A stretch of DNA of 64,000 bases from Cherax quadricarinatus. Its lineage: Eukaryota > Arthropoda > Malacostraca > Decapoda > Parastacidae. A program made the position numbers and the translations under genes. Where the stretch lies: positions 344,501-408,500 of the forward strand of contig NC_091322.1 in NCBI RefSeq assembly GCF_038502225.1, in the 5' to 3' direction. This document shows positions 12,478 through 23,550 of the stretch, in pieces (positions within the stretch are counted from its first letter, which is position 1; every line of letters begins with the position of its first letter). Below the pieces are notes generated by a model. It did not search any database and was not told the DNA's origin. It saw only the letters and a program-made list of their open reading frames with translations.

Positions 12478-13610
12478 TACCTCCCACCACCTCCCCCATT
12501 GTGCCTCCCACCACCTGCCTCTGTGCCTCCCACCACCTCCCCCATTGTGCCTCCCACCACCTGCCTCATGGTGCCTCCCACCACCTCCCCCATTGTGCCT
12601 TTCACCACCTGCCTCATGCTGCTTCCCACCACCTGCCTCACGGTGCCTTCCACCACCTCCCTTATTGTGCCTCCCACCACCTCCCTTATTGTACCTCCCA
12701 CCACCTCCCTCATCGTGCCTCCCACCACCTGCCTCATGGTGCCTTTCCCCACCTGCCTCATTGTGCCTCCCAACACTTCCCTCATTGTGCCTCCCACCAC
12801 ATGCTTCATTGTGCCTCCCACTTCCTCCCTCACTGTGCCTCCCACCACCTCCCTCATTGTGACCCCACCACCTCCCCCATTGTGCCTCCCACCACCTTCA
12901 TTATGCCTTCCACCACATCCCTCATTGTGCCTCCCACCACCTGCCTCACGGTGCCTTCCACCACCTCCCTTATTGTACTTCCCACCACCTCCCTTATTGT
13001 ACCTCCCACCACCTCTCTCATCGTGCCTCCCACCACCTCCCTCATCGTGCCTTTCCCCACCTGCCTCATTGTGCCTCCCACCACTTCCCTCACTGTGCCT
13101 CCCACCACCTGCTTCATTGTGCCTCCCACTTCCTCCCTCACTGTGCCTCCCACCACCTCCCTCATTGTGACCCCACCACCTCCCCCATTGTGCCTCCCAC
13201 CACCTTCATTATGCCTTCCACCACATCCCTCAGTGTGCCTCCCACCACCTGCCTCTCGGTGCCTTCCACCACCTCCCTTATTGTACTTCCCACCACCGCC
13301 CTTATTGTACATCCCACCACCTCTCTCATCGTGCCTCCCACCATCTCCCTCATCGTGCCTTTCCCCACCTGCCTCATTGTGCCTCCCACGACTTCCCTCA
13401 CTGTGCATCCCACCACCTGCTTCATTGTGCCTCCCACTTCCTCCCTCACTGTGCCTCCCACCACCTCTCTCATTGTGCCTCCCACCACCTCCCCCATTGT
13501 GCCTCCCACCACCTGCCTCACGGGGCCTCCCACCACCTCCCTCATTGTGCCTCCCACTACCTCCCTCACGGTGCCTCCCACCTCTTCCTTCATGGTACTT
13601 CTCACCTGTC
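12478..13610. repeat. 24-bp minisatellite with 308-bp higher-order unit
   Basis: The unit is about 24 bp, of the form GTGCCTCCCACCACCTCCCT plus CATT. A larger period is visible: GACCCCACCACCTCCCCCAT at 12861 recurs at 13169, 308 bp later, with matching internal variants, and a third related unit starts near 13477. Because 24 is a multiple of three, open frames run through several frames on both strands (for example 12288-13688). These have no recognisable domain and are best read as artefacts of the repeat. Confidence 0.95.
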
Positions 13611-13902
13611 TTCCACCTCCTCCATTCGGCTTTCGCCTTTCCACCTGTTCCTCTACCTCCCAGCTCTTTTGCTCTCACCCCCCTCTGACTTCTCTCCCAT
13701 CTATTTTCTCTCACCTTTTTGCACCTTCCTCCAGCTTCTACTGAGGCTACCATAGAGTGAGTTATGACAAGCAGGTTTTGTAAAATGTACAGTAATGGCG
13801 AGTGAACAACAAAAGGGTGGAGATGGAGGTAAGTTTCCAGGGAGCAAAAAAAAAAAATGTAAAAATTGATATTGAAATGTGCTCGTACATTGAATATTCA
13901 TT

Positions 13903-13903
<1 letters not shown>

Positions 13904-13996
<93 letters not shown>

Positions 13997-14003
13997 AAGA
14001 GAG
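13904..14003. repeat. (GA)n microsatellite
   Basis: An almost pure GA run with GAAAGA interruptions at both ends. Confidence 0.95.
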
Positions 14004-14199
14004 AGAACAAGCGCACATGTTTCCTAGATGAAATTATAAACTGTACTAATACAGCATCATCGTGTTTCAGGTGTGTTCAGTCAGTTTCATGTGTGTAGTG
14101 AGCTGGAAGATGTACGAGACGTTTATTGTTTAATCATTTACAGTTTCTTTATCCTGTTCTCTTATTTCTTTCCCCCTGTTTTTATATTTGCATTTTGCT

Positions 14200-14460
14200 A
14201 GATACCATATTTGAGTGATTAAATTTATGAATTTGTTATAGAGTAGTGTTCCAGCTTAATAGTGATCTTTACTGTGAATCTTGAACAGTGGAACGAGTGT
14301 AAATGTTATTATTATTCACAAACGTGGACCATTTACAAAGTTACACTGTCACAGTGTGACTTTGTAAATGGTCCAAGTCGGACCGAAACGTTGTCGTAAG
14401 CTCCTCTCTTCTATGTGCGGGTTATTTGTGTATCGTTCCAGTCACGGTATTGTGCCTTTT
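14200..14460 (+). mobile_element. possible Penelope-like terminal fragment (G1)
   Basis: 14325-14349 and 14351-14375 form a 25-bp inverted repeat with one mismatch. Directly after it comes GGTCC-AAGTC-GGACC-GAAAC-GTT-GTC (14370-14395), which reads as hammerhead stem II, the GAAA box, a minimal stem III and a GUC cleavage triplet. The upstream CUGANGA box is degenerate (CTTTGTAAA). A related phrase on the minus strand lies at 46.7 kb. Hammerhead motifs are known from Penelope-like elements, which motivates the call. No RT frame is present. Confidence 0.45.
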
Positions 14461-14869
14461 TGCTTGTTATTATTATTATTATTCCAAGGATATTCTCATA
14501 TATACTTCTTGAAGGCACACGGATGAAAGGTGTTTGTGAAGCAAGATAGACAGTTTTAGGTATTATAACCTTATCTTCAAATATTTCCTGTAAAATACGC
14601 AATTCTATTGTAAAAGTTGATAATTTATACGTTCCTGCAAAATATGAAGCAAATCGGTTATTGTTGAGAAGAAACACGTATAAGTTGTCCTACAGGAAAA
14701 GTAACCATGCAGTTTGTAGGATCTTCAGAGCTACAACCGGGTTAGTCCTGGCCGAAGAGAGGCACGGTTTCGCAGCGGGAGGCTTATGTGATGTGAGGTG
14801 AAATCGTGACATTAATAACTTCCCTTTGAATTATACAAAGAATTTAGTAGAGGAAAGGCATCCCCAGGT

Positions 14870-15020
14870 GTTCGCCACCCTCCACTGCAGAATGCTAGAC
14901 CAGGCCTCCTGGTTGCTGGCCAGAGCCCAGATGTTTAGGAGCTGTCTGGAGGAACTCGGTAATTTCCCTCTGTTGAAGACAGTTAAGAGTTCCTGGATGA
15001 TTTTCCTTATATTTGAAGGA
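14870..15020 (-). pseudogene. LINE family A 3' fragment
   Basis: Plus-strand GACCAGGCCTCCTGGTTGCT and the following GGAGCTGTCTGGAGGAACT match the complementary strand of the LINE 3' terminus and the KRELDRYLK region. It is short and decayed. Confidence 0.5.
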
Positions 15021-15169
15021 TGATGATTACTCTTAAACTCTTTATGCTTAGTTATATCTTACTGTACATGATGTACTGTCTGCCGAGCTTCCTATTTATT
15101 ATTTTTTTATTAAGATAGTCAAAATTTGATCTCTTTTGATTAAATTCTATCCTATAGTCCAAGATCCAA

Positions 15170-15380
15170 CCGAAAATTCCAGTCCTTTCAGCATTTTTCA
15201 GGTGTAATTTATCATGTATCATTCTCGCCACGTTCCTGAGGCTTCAGGCGCTCCCGATATTTTTGGTGCTTGACTAAATGTATACAGGCAGTGTAAGTAA
15301 TCAGTACTATCTACAGATCTGCATTATCTTTTGCCTTAAAAGGGGCGATCAATGTATAACAGTATTCTAACTTAGTACAA
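15170..15380 (-). pseudogene. older LINE, left half (split by copy A7)
   Basis: The minus strand matches the VLSRLEYCCTLTSPFKAGEI region (plus-strand AACAGTATTCTAACTTAGTA at 15358-15377). The match stops at GTACAAG and resumes at 18011 with the next LINE segment. The intervening 2.6 kb is the young copy A7. Confidence 0.6.
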
Positions 15381-18010
15381 GTACCTGGAGGTTACCTGGA
15401 GGTTATTCCAGGGATCAACGCCCCCGCGGCCCGGTCCATGACCAGGCCTCCCGATGGATCAGGGCCTGATCAACTAGGCTGTTACTGCTGGCCGCACGCA
15501 GTCCAACGTACGAGCCACAGCCTGGCTGATCCGGCACTGACTTTAGGTATCTGTCCAGCTCTCTCTTGAAGGCAGCCAGGGGTTTATTGGCAATTCCCCT
15601 AATGCTTGATGGGAGGCTGTTGAACAGTTTTGGGCCCCGGACACTTATGGTGTTTTCTCTTAGTGTACCAATGGCGCCCCTACTTTTTATTGGCGGCATT
15701 TTGCATCGCCTGCCCAGTCTTTTACTTTCGTAGGGAGTGATTTCTGTGTGCAGATTTGGGACCATTCCTTCCAAGATTTTCCAAGTGTAGATTATGATAT
15801 ATCTCTCCCTCCTGCGTTCCAACGAGTACAAGTCAAGTGCTTCCAAGCGTTCCCAGTAGTTAAGGTGCTTGACAGAACTTATACGTGCAGTAAAGGATCT
15901 CTGTACACTCTCTAGATCTGCGATTTCACCTGCTTTGAATGGAGATGTTAATGTACAGCAGTATTCCAGCCTAGAGAGAACAAGTGATTTGAAAAGGATC
16001 ATCATGGGCTTGGCATCTCTCGTTTTGAAAGTTCTCATTATCCATCCTATCATTTTCTTTGCACGTGCGATCGTGGCACTGTTGTGATCCTTGAAAGTGA
16101 GATCCTCAGACATTACTACTCCCAGGTCCCTTACATTATTTTTCCGCTCTATTGTATGGCCAGAGTCAGTAGTATACTCTGTTCTAGTTATTATCTCCTC
16201 CAGTTTTCCATAACGGAGTAGTTGGAATTTGTCCTCATTGAACATCATATTGTTTACCGTTGCCCACTGGAAAACTTTGTTTATATCTTCTTGGAGGTTA
16301 ACCGCGTCCTCAGCAGATGACAGCCTCATGCAGATCCTAGTATCATCCGCAAAGGATGATACGGTGCTGTGGTGTATATCTCTGTTTATGTCTGATATGA
16401 GGATAAGGAATAAGATGGGGGCGAGTACTGTGCCTTGTGGAACAGAGCTATTCACTATGGCAGCCTCCGATTTAACTCTGTTGACCACTACTCTTTGTGT
16501 TCGATTTGTTAGGAAGTTGAAGATCCATCTCCCCACTTTCCCAGTTATTCCTTTAGCACGTATTTTATGGGCTATTACGCCATGATCGCATTTGTCAAAT
16601 GCTTTTGCAAAGTCTGTGTATATTACATCTGCATTCTGATTTTCTTCCAGTGCATCCAAGGCCATGTCATAGTGATCCAGTAGTTGTGAGAGGCAGGAGC
16701 GACCTGCCCTGAACCCATGTTGCCCTGGATTGTGCAGATTTTGGGAATCCAGGTGATTTGCAATCCTGCTTCTTAGCACTCTTTCAAAGATTTTTATGAT
16801 GTGGGACGTCAGAGCTATTGGTCTATAGTTCTTAGCTAATGCTTTGCTGCCACCTTTATGGAGTGGGGCTATATCCGTTGTTTTAAGTGACTGTGGAATT
16901 TCACCCATGTCCAAGCTCCTCCTCCATAGTGTACTTAGGGCACGCGAGAGGGGTTTCTTGCAGTTCTTATTGAAAACAGAGTTCCACGAGTCTGGGCCCG
17001 GGGCTGAGTGCATAGGCATGTTGTCAATGGCTTTTTCGAAATCTATCGGAGTTAGGGTAATGTCGGAAATCTGGCATACATTTATGGAGTTTTGAGGCTC
17101 ATTCATGAAGAAATCATTTGGGTCGTCGATCCTCAGACCGATTAGTGGTTCACTAAACACAGAGTCGTACTGGGATTTCAATATTTCACTCATTTCCTTG
17201 TCGTCATCTGTGTAAGTCCCATCCTGTCTGAGTAAGGGCCCGATACTAGATGTGGTATTTGCCTTGTTTTTGGCATATGAAAAGAAATATTTTGAATTTT
17301 TTTCAATTTCACTAATAGCTTTAAGCTCCTCCTGCCTCTCCTGGTTCCTGTAAGAGTCATTTAGCTTAAGTTCGATAGTTTCCACTTCCCTGGTCAGCGC
17401 CTCCTTTCGTGTATCAGATATTCTAGCACTCCTGAGGAGCTCAGTGACTCTTCGTCGTCTTCTGTAGAGGGAGCGTCTTTTTCTCTCCAGTTTACTCCTG
17501 CTCTTCTTCTTTCTTAGGGGAATATGCCTAGAACATGCTTCGGCTACCAGGAAGTTGATCCTTTCAAGGCACTGGTTTGGATCCATGTCATTTAAGACAT
17601 CTTCCCAACATGTTTCGTTGAGGACATGGTTTACCTGGTCCCAGTTGATGTTCTTGTTGTTGAAATTGTATTTTGTGAAGACACCTTCACAGGTACATGC
17701 ATTCTGCTGTTCAGGACCCCTATGCATGTACGTCTGGACTTCGATTAGATTGTGATCGGAATTAGTTGTTTTTGATATTCTTATGTCTCTTATCAGGTCC
17801 TCATTATTTGTGAAGATAAGGTCAAGTGTGTTTTCTAGTCTTGTTGGCTCCACTATCTGCTAGCTTAAGGTGTGTTTTTCGCAGAGACTTAGTAGCTCAT
17901 GTGTGTGTGACCTTTCATCTGCGCTACCTCCGGGGATTGTTTCAGCTATAACATTATTTGCTACATTTTTCCATTTTGTATGCCTTAGGTTGAAATCACC
18001 AAGCAGTACC
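15381..18010 (-). mobile_element. LINE family A, young copy A7
   Basis: This is the most complete family A copy, 2.63 kb on the minus strand. The 3' end at 15381 shows two TACCTGGAGGT units. The 5' end at 18010 falls just before codons for VLLGDFN, a hallmark of the AP-type endonuclease, so the element is 5'-truncated within that domain. It lies inside an older LINE, whose halves flank it at 15170-15380 and 18011-18090. Confidence 0.9.
15415..18009 (-). CDS. LINE ORF2: endonuclease C-terminus plus reverse transcriptase
   Basis: From 17853 down to 15415 the frame is open for 812 codons; the first codon there is GTG, not a real start. Upstream, the same frame continues through one TAG stop at 17860-17862 to LLGDFN near 18000, an endonuclease motif. 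LDLIFTNN (residues 10-17) and SDHN (32-35) complete the endonuclease C-terminus. A basic stretch follows (114-136), then the RT domain at about 320-600 with NYRPIAL (342), YTDFAKAFD (412-420), VPQGTVL (471) and FADD (501-504). A conserved C-terminal region follows. Nicking and reverse transcription are inferred from family membership. The single stop and lost N-terminus make this copy defective, though barely. Confidence 0.88.
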
Positions 18011-18090
18011 TTAAAAGAATATCATCATAGGCTTCTCGTCTCTTATCTTATATGATGTTTGCCAAATATTCCTTGTCTTTAAGTTCTGGC
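18011..18090 (-). pseudogene. older LINE, right half
   Basis: Plus-strand TATCATCATAGGCTTCTCGT matches the family A stretch ATCATCATGGGCTTGGCATC found at 7.77 and 16.0 kb. It continues the fragment broken off at 15380. Confidence 0.55.
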
Positions 18091-18121
18091 AATAAAGCAG
18101 AACAACGTCACAGTGTTTACC

Positions 18122-18124
<3 letters not shown>

Positions 18125-18178
<54 letters not shown>

Positions 18179-18181
18179 TCT
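18125..18181. repeat. (TC)n microsatellite
   Basis: A nearly pure TC run of about 55 bp, followed by 60-180 bp of pyrimidine-rich DNA. Confidence 0.9.
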
Positions 18182-19290
18182 AAGACCCTTGTGGAGTTAG
18201 CGCTTAGTTTTGATTGTAATAATTCTCTCTCTCCCTCGTTTTCGCTCCCTTCTTCCTCTTTCCCTTCCCTCAGTGTTGAACAGTTTCCCAGAGTGGTACT
18301 GACCTCCTACCTCTCCCACCACCAACAAAGGTTTAATTATTTAGCCTATCATTGCCTTGTGCATTTGTGTCACACTCTTGTGATCCTTGAACGTAAAATC
18401 TTCCATTACTACTTTAAGTATCGTACATTCCTCTTCCGCTCAGTTGAGTGATTTAAGTGTGTTTTATATTCTGTTCCAATGTTTAGTTAGAGGATTCTTC
18501 AACCCTCGTAAACCTGGCTGAGGCCAGACTGCCTTATTGACTGATCGTCTGACTTTACCAGCATGCGGCCCGCAGACCAACATAGCTATCACTATTTCGC
18601 TAGTCAAACACTTTTTTTTTTTGGAGGTGCAGTAGGGAGTGTAGTTTAGGAAAGGCAGAGTTGTCATGTTTTCTTGCATGGATATAGATTGTCTTGTATC
18701 CCATGAAGTGCGAAACCCATGTGGGTCTTTCAGCGCAAGTAGTGACGGAAGTTCGATTTTTCGTCATTACTCGCGGCTTAGCGAGGTTCTTGGAATAATA
18801 ATTGGTAATTAATGGATATAAGAGAATGATTAACTGAGCTATCAGGACTTATGGAGACTAATCCTGCTGTTGAAATGCTAAGACTTTTCAAATTATACTG
18901 TGGTGGAAATTCATTGAATCCGGATGTATCATCAGCAAGCAAGTAACCCAGCCAGCAGGAGTGATGCTATGATAGGAGTATTGCAAGGTGCACCTTTGCA
19001 TCACGCTCAACAAGAGTATTCTTATCCTGCAGGACCCATTTCCCCAGGAGTGTCATGACAGAAGTATTACTGACCTGCATTCTACATTATGGTAAAGGAG
19101 CGAGTTTAGCTACGTTGACGTCAAATTTATCATCTCCATTGCAACAACACAAACCACAGATATTTTGTTTAGTAATGGAGCGAAAAAATGGAAATAAATA
19201 TATCATAACCTAAGAGCCACGTTGGATTTGGAAACAAATCGTATCGTAATCAGAAGAGTGAAAGGTCATCAGCGAGTCCGTCAGATTATA
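18182..19290. other. no clear feature
   Basis: 18480-18560 may be an old LINE family D tail on the minus strand (GTAAACCTGGCTGAGGCCAG), but the match is weak. The remainder has no recognisable gene or repeat. Confidence 0.3.
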
Positions 19291-19297
19291 CTAATAA

Positions 19298-19440
19298 GTA
19301 AGACACACGTGCATCAGTAAGGTACCTTATTCCGAAACTCTTCACCTACACAGTAGACGCACAGAGGAGGCAACAGAAGTAGAGATGTAGAGATGATGTA
19401 ATTAGTCCATCACCCTTCAAGACGTAATTCTGAGGTGGTC
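19298..19440. mobile_element. foldback family F remnant
   Basis: GTAAGACACACGTGCATCAG resembles the family F left terminus GTAAGACACATGTGCAACAT seen at 36391. The right half and the hammerhead-like core are not visible. Confidence 0.4.
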
Positions 19441-19539
19441 AGTCCTTCAGCCTGGAGAAGAGGTTTGCTCCATAGTCTGGAACAGTGTGATGTTGAAGCA
19501 GCGGTATGAAAACTTATATAAGTAGTACTGTCAAAAGTG

Positions 19540-20000
19540 AGGCGCAGATGATCTTGATAGGACAGGCCAGTAGCTGGTGCATCACACCCACAGATATTTA
19601 TGCCAGCACCAAAATACCTAACAAAGAATATTACCTCATTTATTTTTGTAAACCTGGAAGGTCTCAAACCAAGCAATAACATCAAAACAGCAATTATTAG
19701 TGGACCTTCACACGGATCCATATTCAAGATTACTTTGAGAACGAAATGTGGATAACTGTATATTGAAGAGTTCATAATTTGTACTGACCTGCTTAACTTC
19801 ATAGATGATGCCGAAGTTTGGGCAAGTAAAATTGAAAATGAAAATTTAATTATTGTTCTTGTATATAACCTTCAGATACAACTTTCCGGCAGTTTAAAGA
19901 TCAGCTGTTGAATATCAAATACAACCTTGAAAATCTTTAAAACTGGTCCCAAACATTCCGTTGCTTGGCGATTTCAATTGAATGTACCCAAAATGGAAAT
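19540..20000 (+). pseudogene. LINE endonuclease remnant
   Basis: Plus-strand segments resemble a LINE endonuclease region ending in CCGTTGCTTGGCGATTTCAA at 19960-19979 (LLGDFN-like codons). The same layout recurs at 26.5-26.65 kb. Many stops are present. Confidence 0.4.
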
Positions 20001-20029
20001 ATATTGCATATGTTGTAGTAGCAGAGAAG

Positions 20030-20415
20030 GCACAACAGTACGGCTGATCAGTAACCGATTTGAACATGTCAGTTTCTCTCTTGAAGACAGCTATTGGTCT
20101 GTTGACACTTCCCAATGTACATGAAGATTATTGAAGAGTCTTAGCCATATTTCTTGTGTAATCATTGCTCCCGTGCTTTCCACTGGGTCATTATTCACCA
20201 CCTTCCGAGCCTCTTGTATTCGTGGAGTGATATCTATGTGCAGATTTGGGACCAATTACTCAAAAAATTTCCAAGCGTAAATTATGAAGCTTCCGCATGT
20301 ATGTCCAAGGGACTTAAAGTATTCGCAGTAATTTAAGTGCTTGATTGAATTTATACCGGAGTAAAAGTTTTGTACATTCTCCAGCTCTACGATTTTCCCT
20401 GCCTCTGTAAATTTC
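20030..20415 (-). pseudogene. LINE family A fragment, C-terminal region
   Basis: The minus strand carries remnants of the KRETDMFKSVTDQP, WKFFE and SIKHLNYCEYFKSL segments, equivalent to the C-terminal third of family A. It is decayed, and the nearby 20.44-kb (GT)n marks its right boundary. Confidence 0.6.
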
Positions 20416-20439
20416 ATCGTCTCTTTTTTTTTTCTTAAT

Positions 20440-20440
<1 letters not shown>

Positions 20441-20492
<52 letters not shown>
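20441..20492. repeat. (GT)n microsatellite at a LINE B 3' end
   Basis: The run ends directly at the 3' terminus of family B copy B1; on the element's sense strand it reads (AC)n. Confidence 0.95.
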
Positions 20493-20495
<3 letters not shown>

Positions 20496-20770
20496 CACCT
20501 ATTTGTGGTTGCAGGGGTCGAGTCATAGCTCCTGGCCCTGCCTCTTCACTGATTGCTACTAGGTCCTCTCTCTCCCTGCTCCATGAGCTTTATCATACCT
20601 CGCCTTAAAACTATGTATGGTTCCCGCCTCCACTACTTCACTTTCTAGGCTATTCCACGGCTTGACTACTCTATGACTGAAGAAATACTTCCTAACATCC
20701 CTTTGATTCATCTGAGTCTTCAACTTCCAATTGTGACCTCTTGTGTCTGTGTCCCATCTCTGGAACATGT
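20493..20770 (-). pseudogene. LINE family B, truncated copy B1
   Basis: The minus strand encodes MFQRWDTDTRGHNWKLKTQM, then RDVRKYFFSHRVV and FKARYDKAHG, the end of the family B ORF2 protein, and terminates with TAGGTGAGTAC. Its 5' end is cut at the Met of MFQRWD and joins directly to the 3' tail of copy B2. Only the last 92 codons or so are left. Confidence 0.85.
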
Positions 20771-20993
20771 GTACTCACCTAATTGTACTCACCTAATTGA
20801 GGTTGCAGGGGTCGAGACTCAGCTCCTGGCCCCGCCTCTTCACTGATCGCTACTGGATCCTCTCTCTCTCTGCTTCCTGAGCTTTGTCATACCTCTTCTT
20901 AAAACTATGTATGGTTCCTGCCTCCACTACTTCACTTGGTAGGCTATTCCACTTGCTGACAACTCTATGACTGAAGAAATACTTCCTAACGTC

Positions 20994-20995
<2 letters not shown>
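20771..20995 (-). pseudogene. LINE family B, truncated copy B2
   Basis: This copy has two tandem terminal units (GTACTCACCTAATT) at its 3' end and is cut 5' within RDVRKYFFSHRVV. Its 5' end abuts a (GT)n array, which is (AC)n on its sense strand. Confidence 0.85.

Positions 20996-21058
<63 letters not shown>
20996..21058. repeat. (GT)n microsatellite
   Basis: A pure run directly at the 5' edge of copy B2. Confidence 0.95.
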
Positions 21059-21061
<3 letters not shown>

Positions 21062-21293
21062 ACACTTTCAGTGTTACTAACCCCAAGAGGACCATGATCG
21101 GAGGATTACAAGGTTCTAGGTATGTCCCGTAACTTGTCTTGCAGCACCGCCCCTGAGGATCACTGCTTTAATTTTTAACACCATTTTAGATAGAGTTTCA
21201 ACTAGGACATCCAGTGTGTTTTTTGATTTAGCGTGTGTTTACACAGGAGAATATTAATAATATAAAAATGAAAAAGAATGAGCATGACAGTGA

Positions 21294-21395
<102 letters not shown>

Positions 21396-21401
21396 AAAAA
21401 A

Positions 21402-21825
21402 AGACTAGTCCCAGAGCTACGGGGATTGTCCTATGAAGAAAGGTTGAGGGAAATCGGCCTGACGACACTGGAGGCCAGGAGGGTCAGGGGAGACATGATA
21501 ACGACATATAAAATACTGCGCGGAATAGACGAGGTGGACAAAGACGGGATGTTCCAGAGATGGGACACAGACACAAGAGGTCACAATTGGAAGTTGAAGA
21601 CTCAGATGAATCAGAGGGATGTTAGGAAGTATTTCTTCAGTCATAGAGTAGTCAGGCCATGGAATAGCCTAGAAAGTGATGTGGTGGAGGCAGGAACCAT
21701 ACATAGTTTTAAGGCGAGGTATGATAGAGCTCATGGGGCAGGGAGAGAGAGGACCTAGTAGCAATCAGCGAAGAGGCGGGGCCAGGAGCTGTGACTCGAC
21801 CCCTGCAACCACAAATAGGTGAGTA
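21402..21825 (+). pseudogene. LINE family B, truncated copy B3
   Basis: The open part (21426-21758) encodes the last 110 residues of family B ORF2: YEERLREIGLTTLEARRVRG, DMITTYKILRGI and WKLKTQMNQRDVRKYFF. The frame is intact to its natural stop, so the copy looks young. The 3' terminus TAGGTGAGTAC passes straight into CACACACA. Confidence 0.88.
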
Positions 21826-21837
21826 CACACACACACA

Positions 21838-22970
21838 GTTCCACACAAGAGATTGGTGCAAAAACTGGAGGACCAAGCAGGGATAACAGGGAAGGCACTA
21901 CAATGGATCAGGGAATACTTGTCAGGAAGACAGCAGCGAGTCATGGTACGTGGCGAGGTGTCAGAGTGGGCACCTGTGACCAGCGGGGTCCCACAGGGGT
22001 CAGTCCTAGGACCAGTGCTGTTTCTGGTATTTGTGAACGACATGACGGAAGGAATAGACTCTGAGGTGTCCCTGTTTGCAGATGACGTGAAGTTGATGAG
22101 AAGAATTCACTCGATCGAAGACCAGGCAGAACTACAAAGGGATCTGGACAGGCTGCAGACCTGGTCCAGCAATTGGCTCCTGGAGTTCAATCCCACCAGG
22201 TGCAAAGTCATGAAGATTGGGGAAGGGCAAAGAAGACCGCAGACGGAGTACAGTCTAGGGGGGCCAGAGACTACAAACCTCACTCAAAGAAAAAGATCTT
22301 GGGGTGAGTATAACACCAGGCACATCTCCTGAAGCGCACATCAACCAAATAACTGCTGCAGCATATGGGCGCCTAGCAAACCTCAGAACAGCATTCCGAC
22401 ATCTTAATAAGGAATCATTCAGGACCCTGTACACCGTGTACGTTAGGCCCATATTGGAGTATGCGGCACCAGTTTGGAACCCACACCTAGCCAAGCACGT
22501 AAAGAAACTAGAGAAAGTGCAAAGGTTTGCAACAAGACTAGTCCCAGAGCTAAGAGGTATGTCCTACGAGGAGAGGTTAAGGGAAATCAACCTGACGACA
22601 CTGGAGGACAGGAGAGATAGGGGGGACATGATAACGACATACAAAATACTGAGAGGAATTGACAAGGTGGACAAAGACAGGATGTTCCAGAGATTGGACA
22701 CAGTAACAAGGGGACACAGTTGGAAGTTGAAGACACAGATGAATCACAGGGATGTTAGGAAGTATTTCTTCAGCCACAGAGTAGTCAGTAAGTGGAATAG
22801 TTTGGGAAGCGATGTAGTGGAGGCAGGATCCATACATAGCTTTAAGCAGAGGTATGATAAAGCTCACGGCTCAGGGAGAGTGACCTAGTAGCGATCAGCG
22901 AAGAGGCGGGGCCAGGAGCTCGGACTCGACCCCCGCAACCTCAACTAGGTGAGTACAACTAGGTGAGTAC
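21838..22970 (+). pseudogene. LINE family B copy B4 with partial RT domain
   Basis: It begins at codons for VPHKRLVQKLEDQAG, within the RT domain, immediately after the (AC) tail of copy B3. RT motifs are GVPQGSVLGPVLFLVFVNDM and LFADDVKLM. One frameshift near 22300 moves the reading from 21853-22332 to 22304-22888; otherwise the protein continues to YDKAHGSGRVT. Two 14-bp terminal units (AACTAGGTGAGTAC) end the copy, followed by (AC)n. The fragment is inactive because it lacks endonuclease and the RT N-terminus. Confidence 0.88.
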
Positions 22971-22990
22971 ACACACACACACACACACAC
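22969..22990. repeat. short (AC)n at a LINE B 3' end
   Basis: This AC run follows the terminal repeat of copy B4. The 230 bp to its right hold nothing that I recognise. Confidence 0.9.
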
Positions 22991-23222
22991 GGATTCAGAG
23001 GGGAGGACGTGGGGGAAAAGGATGTCCGTACAGAGGTATTATTACCTAATGTTAACGCCACTGTAACCTCACACAACCACAAATATAAAGCAATTCTCCC
23101 ATAATGTAAATATTACCACCATCCTGTCCTTCCTCCCTTGCACCCTTGCCTCTAGTATTTTCTAATTATAGATTATGATGTATAATTTTAAATTCATAAT
23201 TTTTTTCAAAATGCTTATTTTG

Positions 23223-23392
<170 letters not shown>

Positions 23393-23550
23393 AAAATCCC
23401 AAAGAAGAAAATACTTTCATCATCATTCAACACTTCAGGACCGAAACGTTTTCTAATATGGCCTAGTGTTCACTCATATGTCCTACACCATCTTTGGTGT
23501 GAGAATGATCTAGATAGCGTAAGTATGTAGGCTACTCCACTAATTGTAGA

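Noticed and set aside
12288..13688. 466-codon open frame and several overlapping long frames on both strands
   Set aside because: They run through a 24-bp tandem repeat. A repeat length divisible by three keeps frames open without selection. No domain, start context or intron structure supports a gene.
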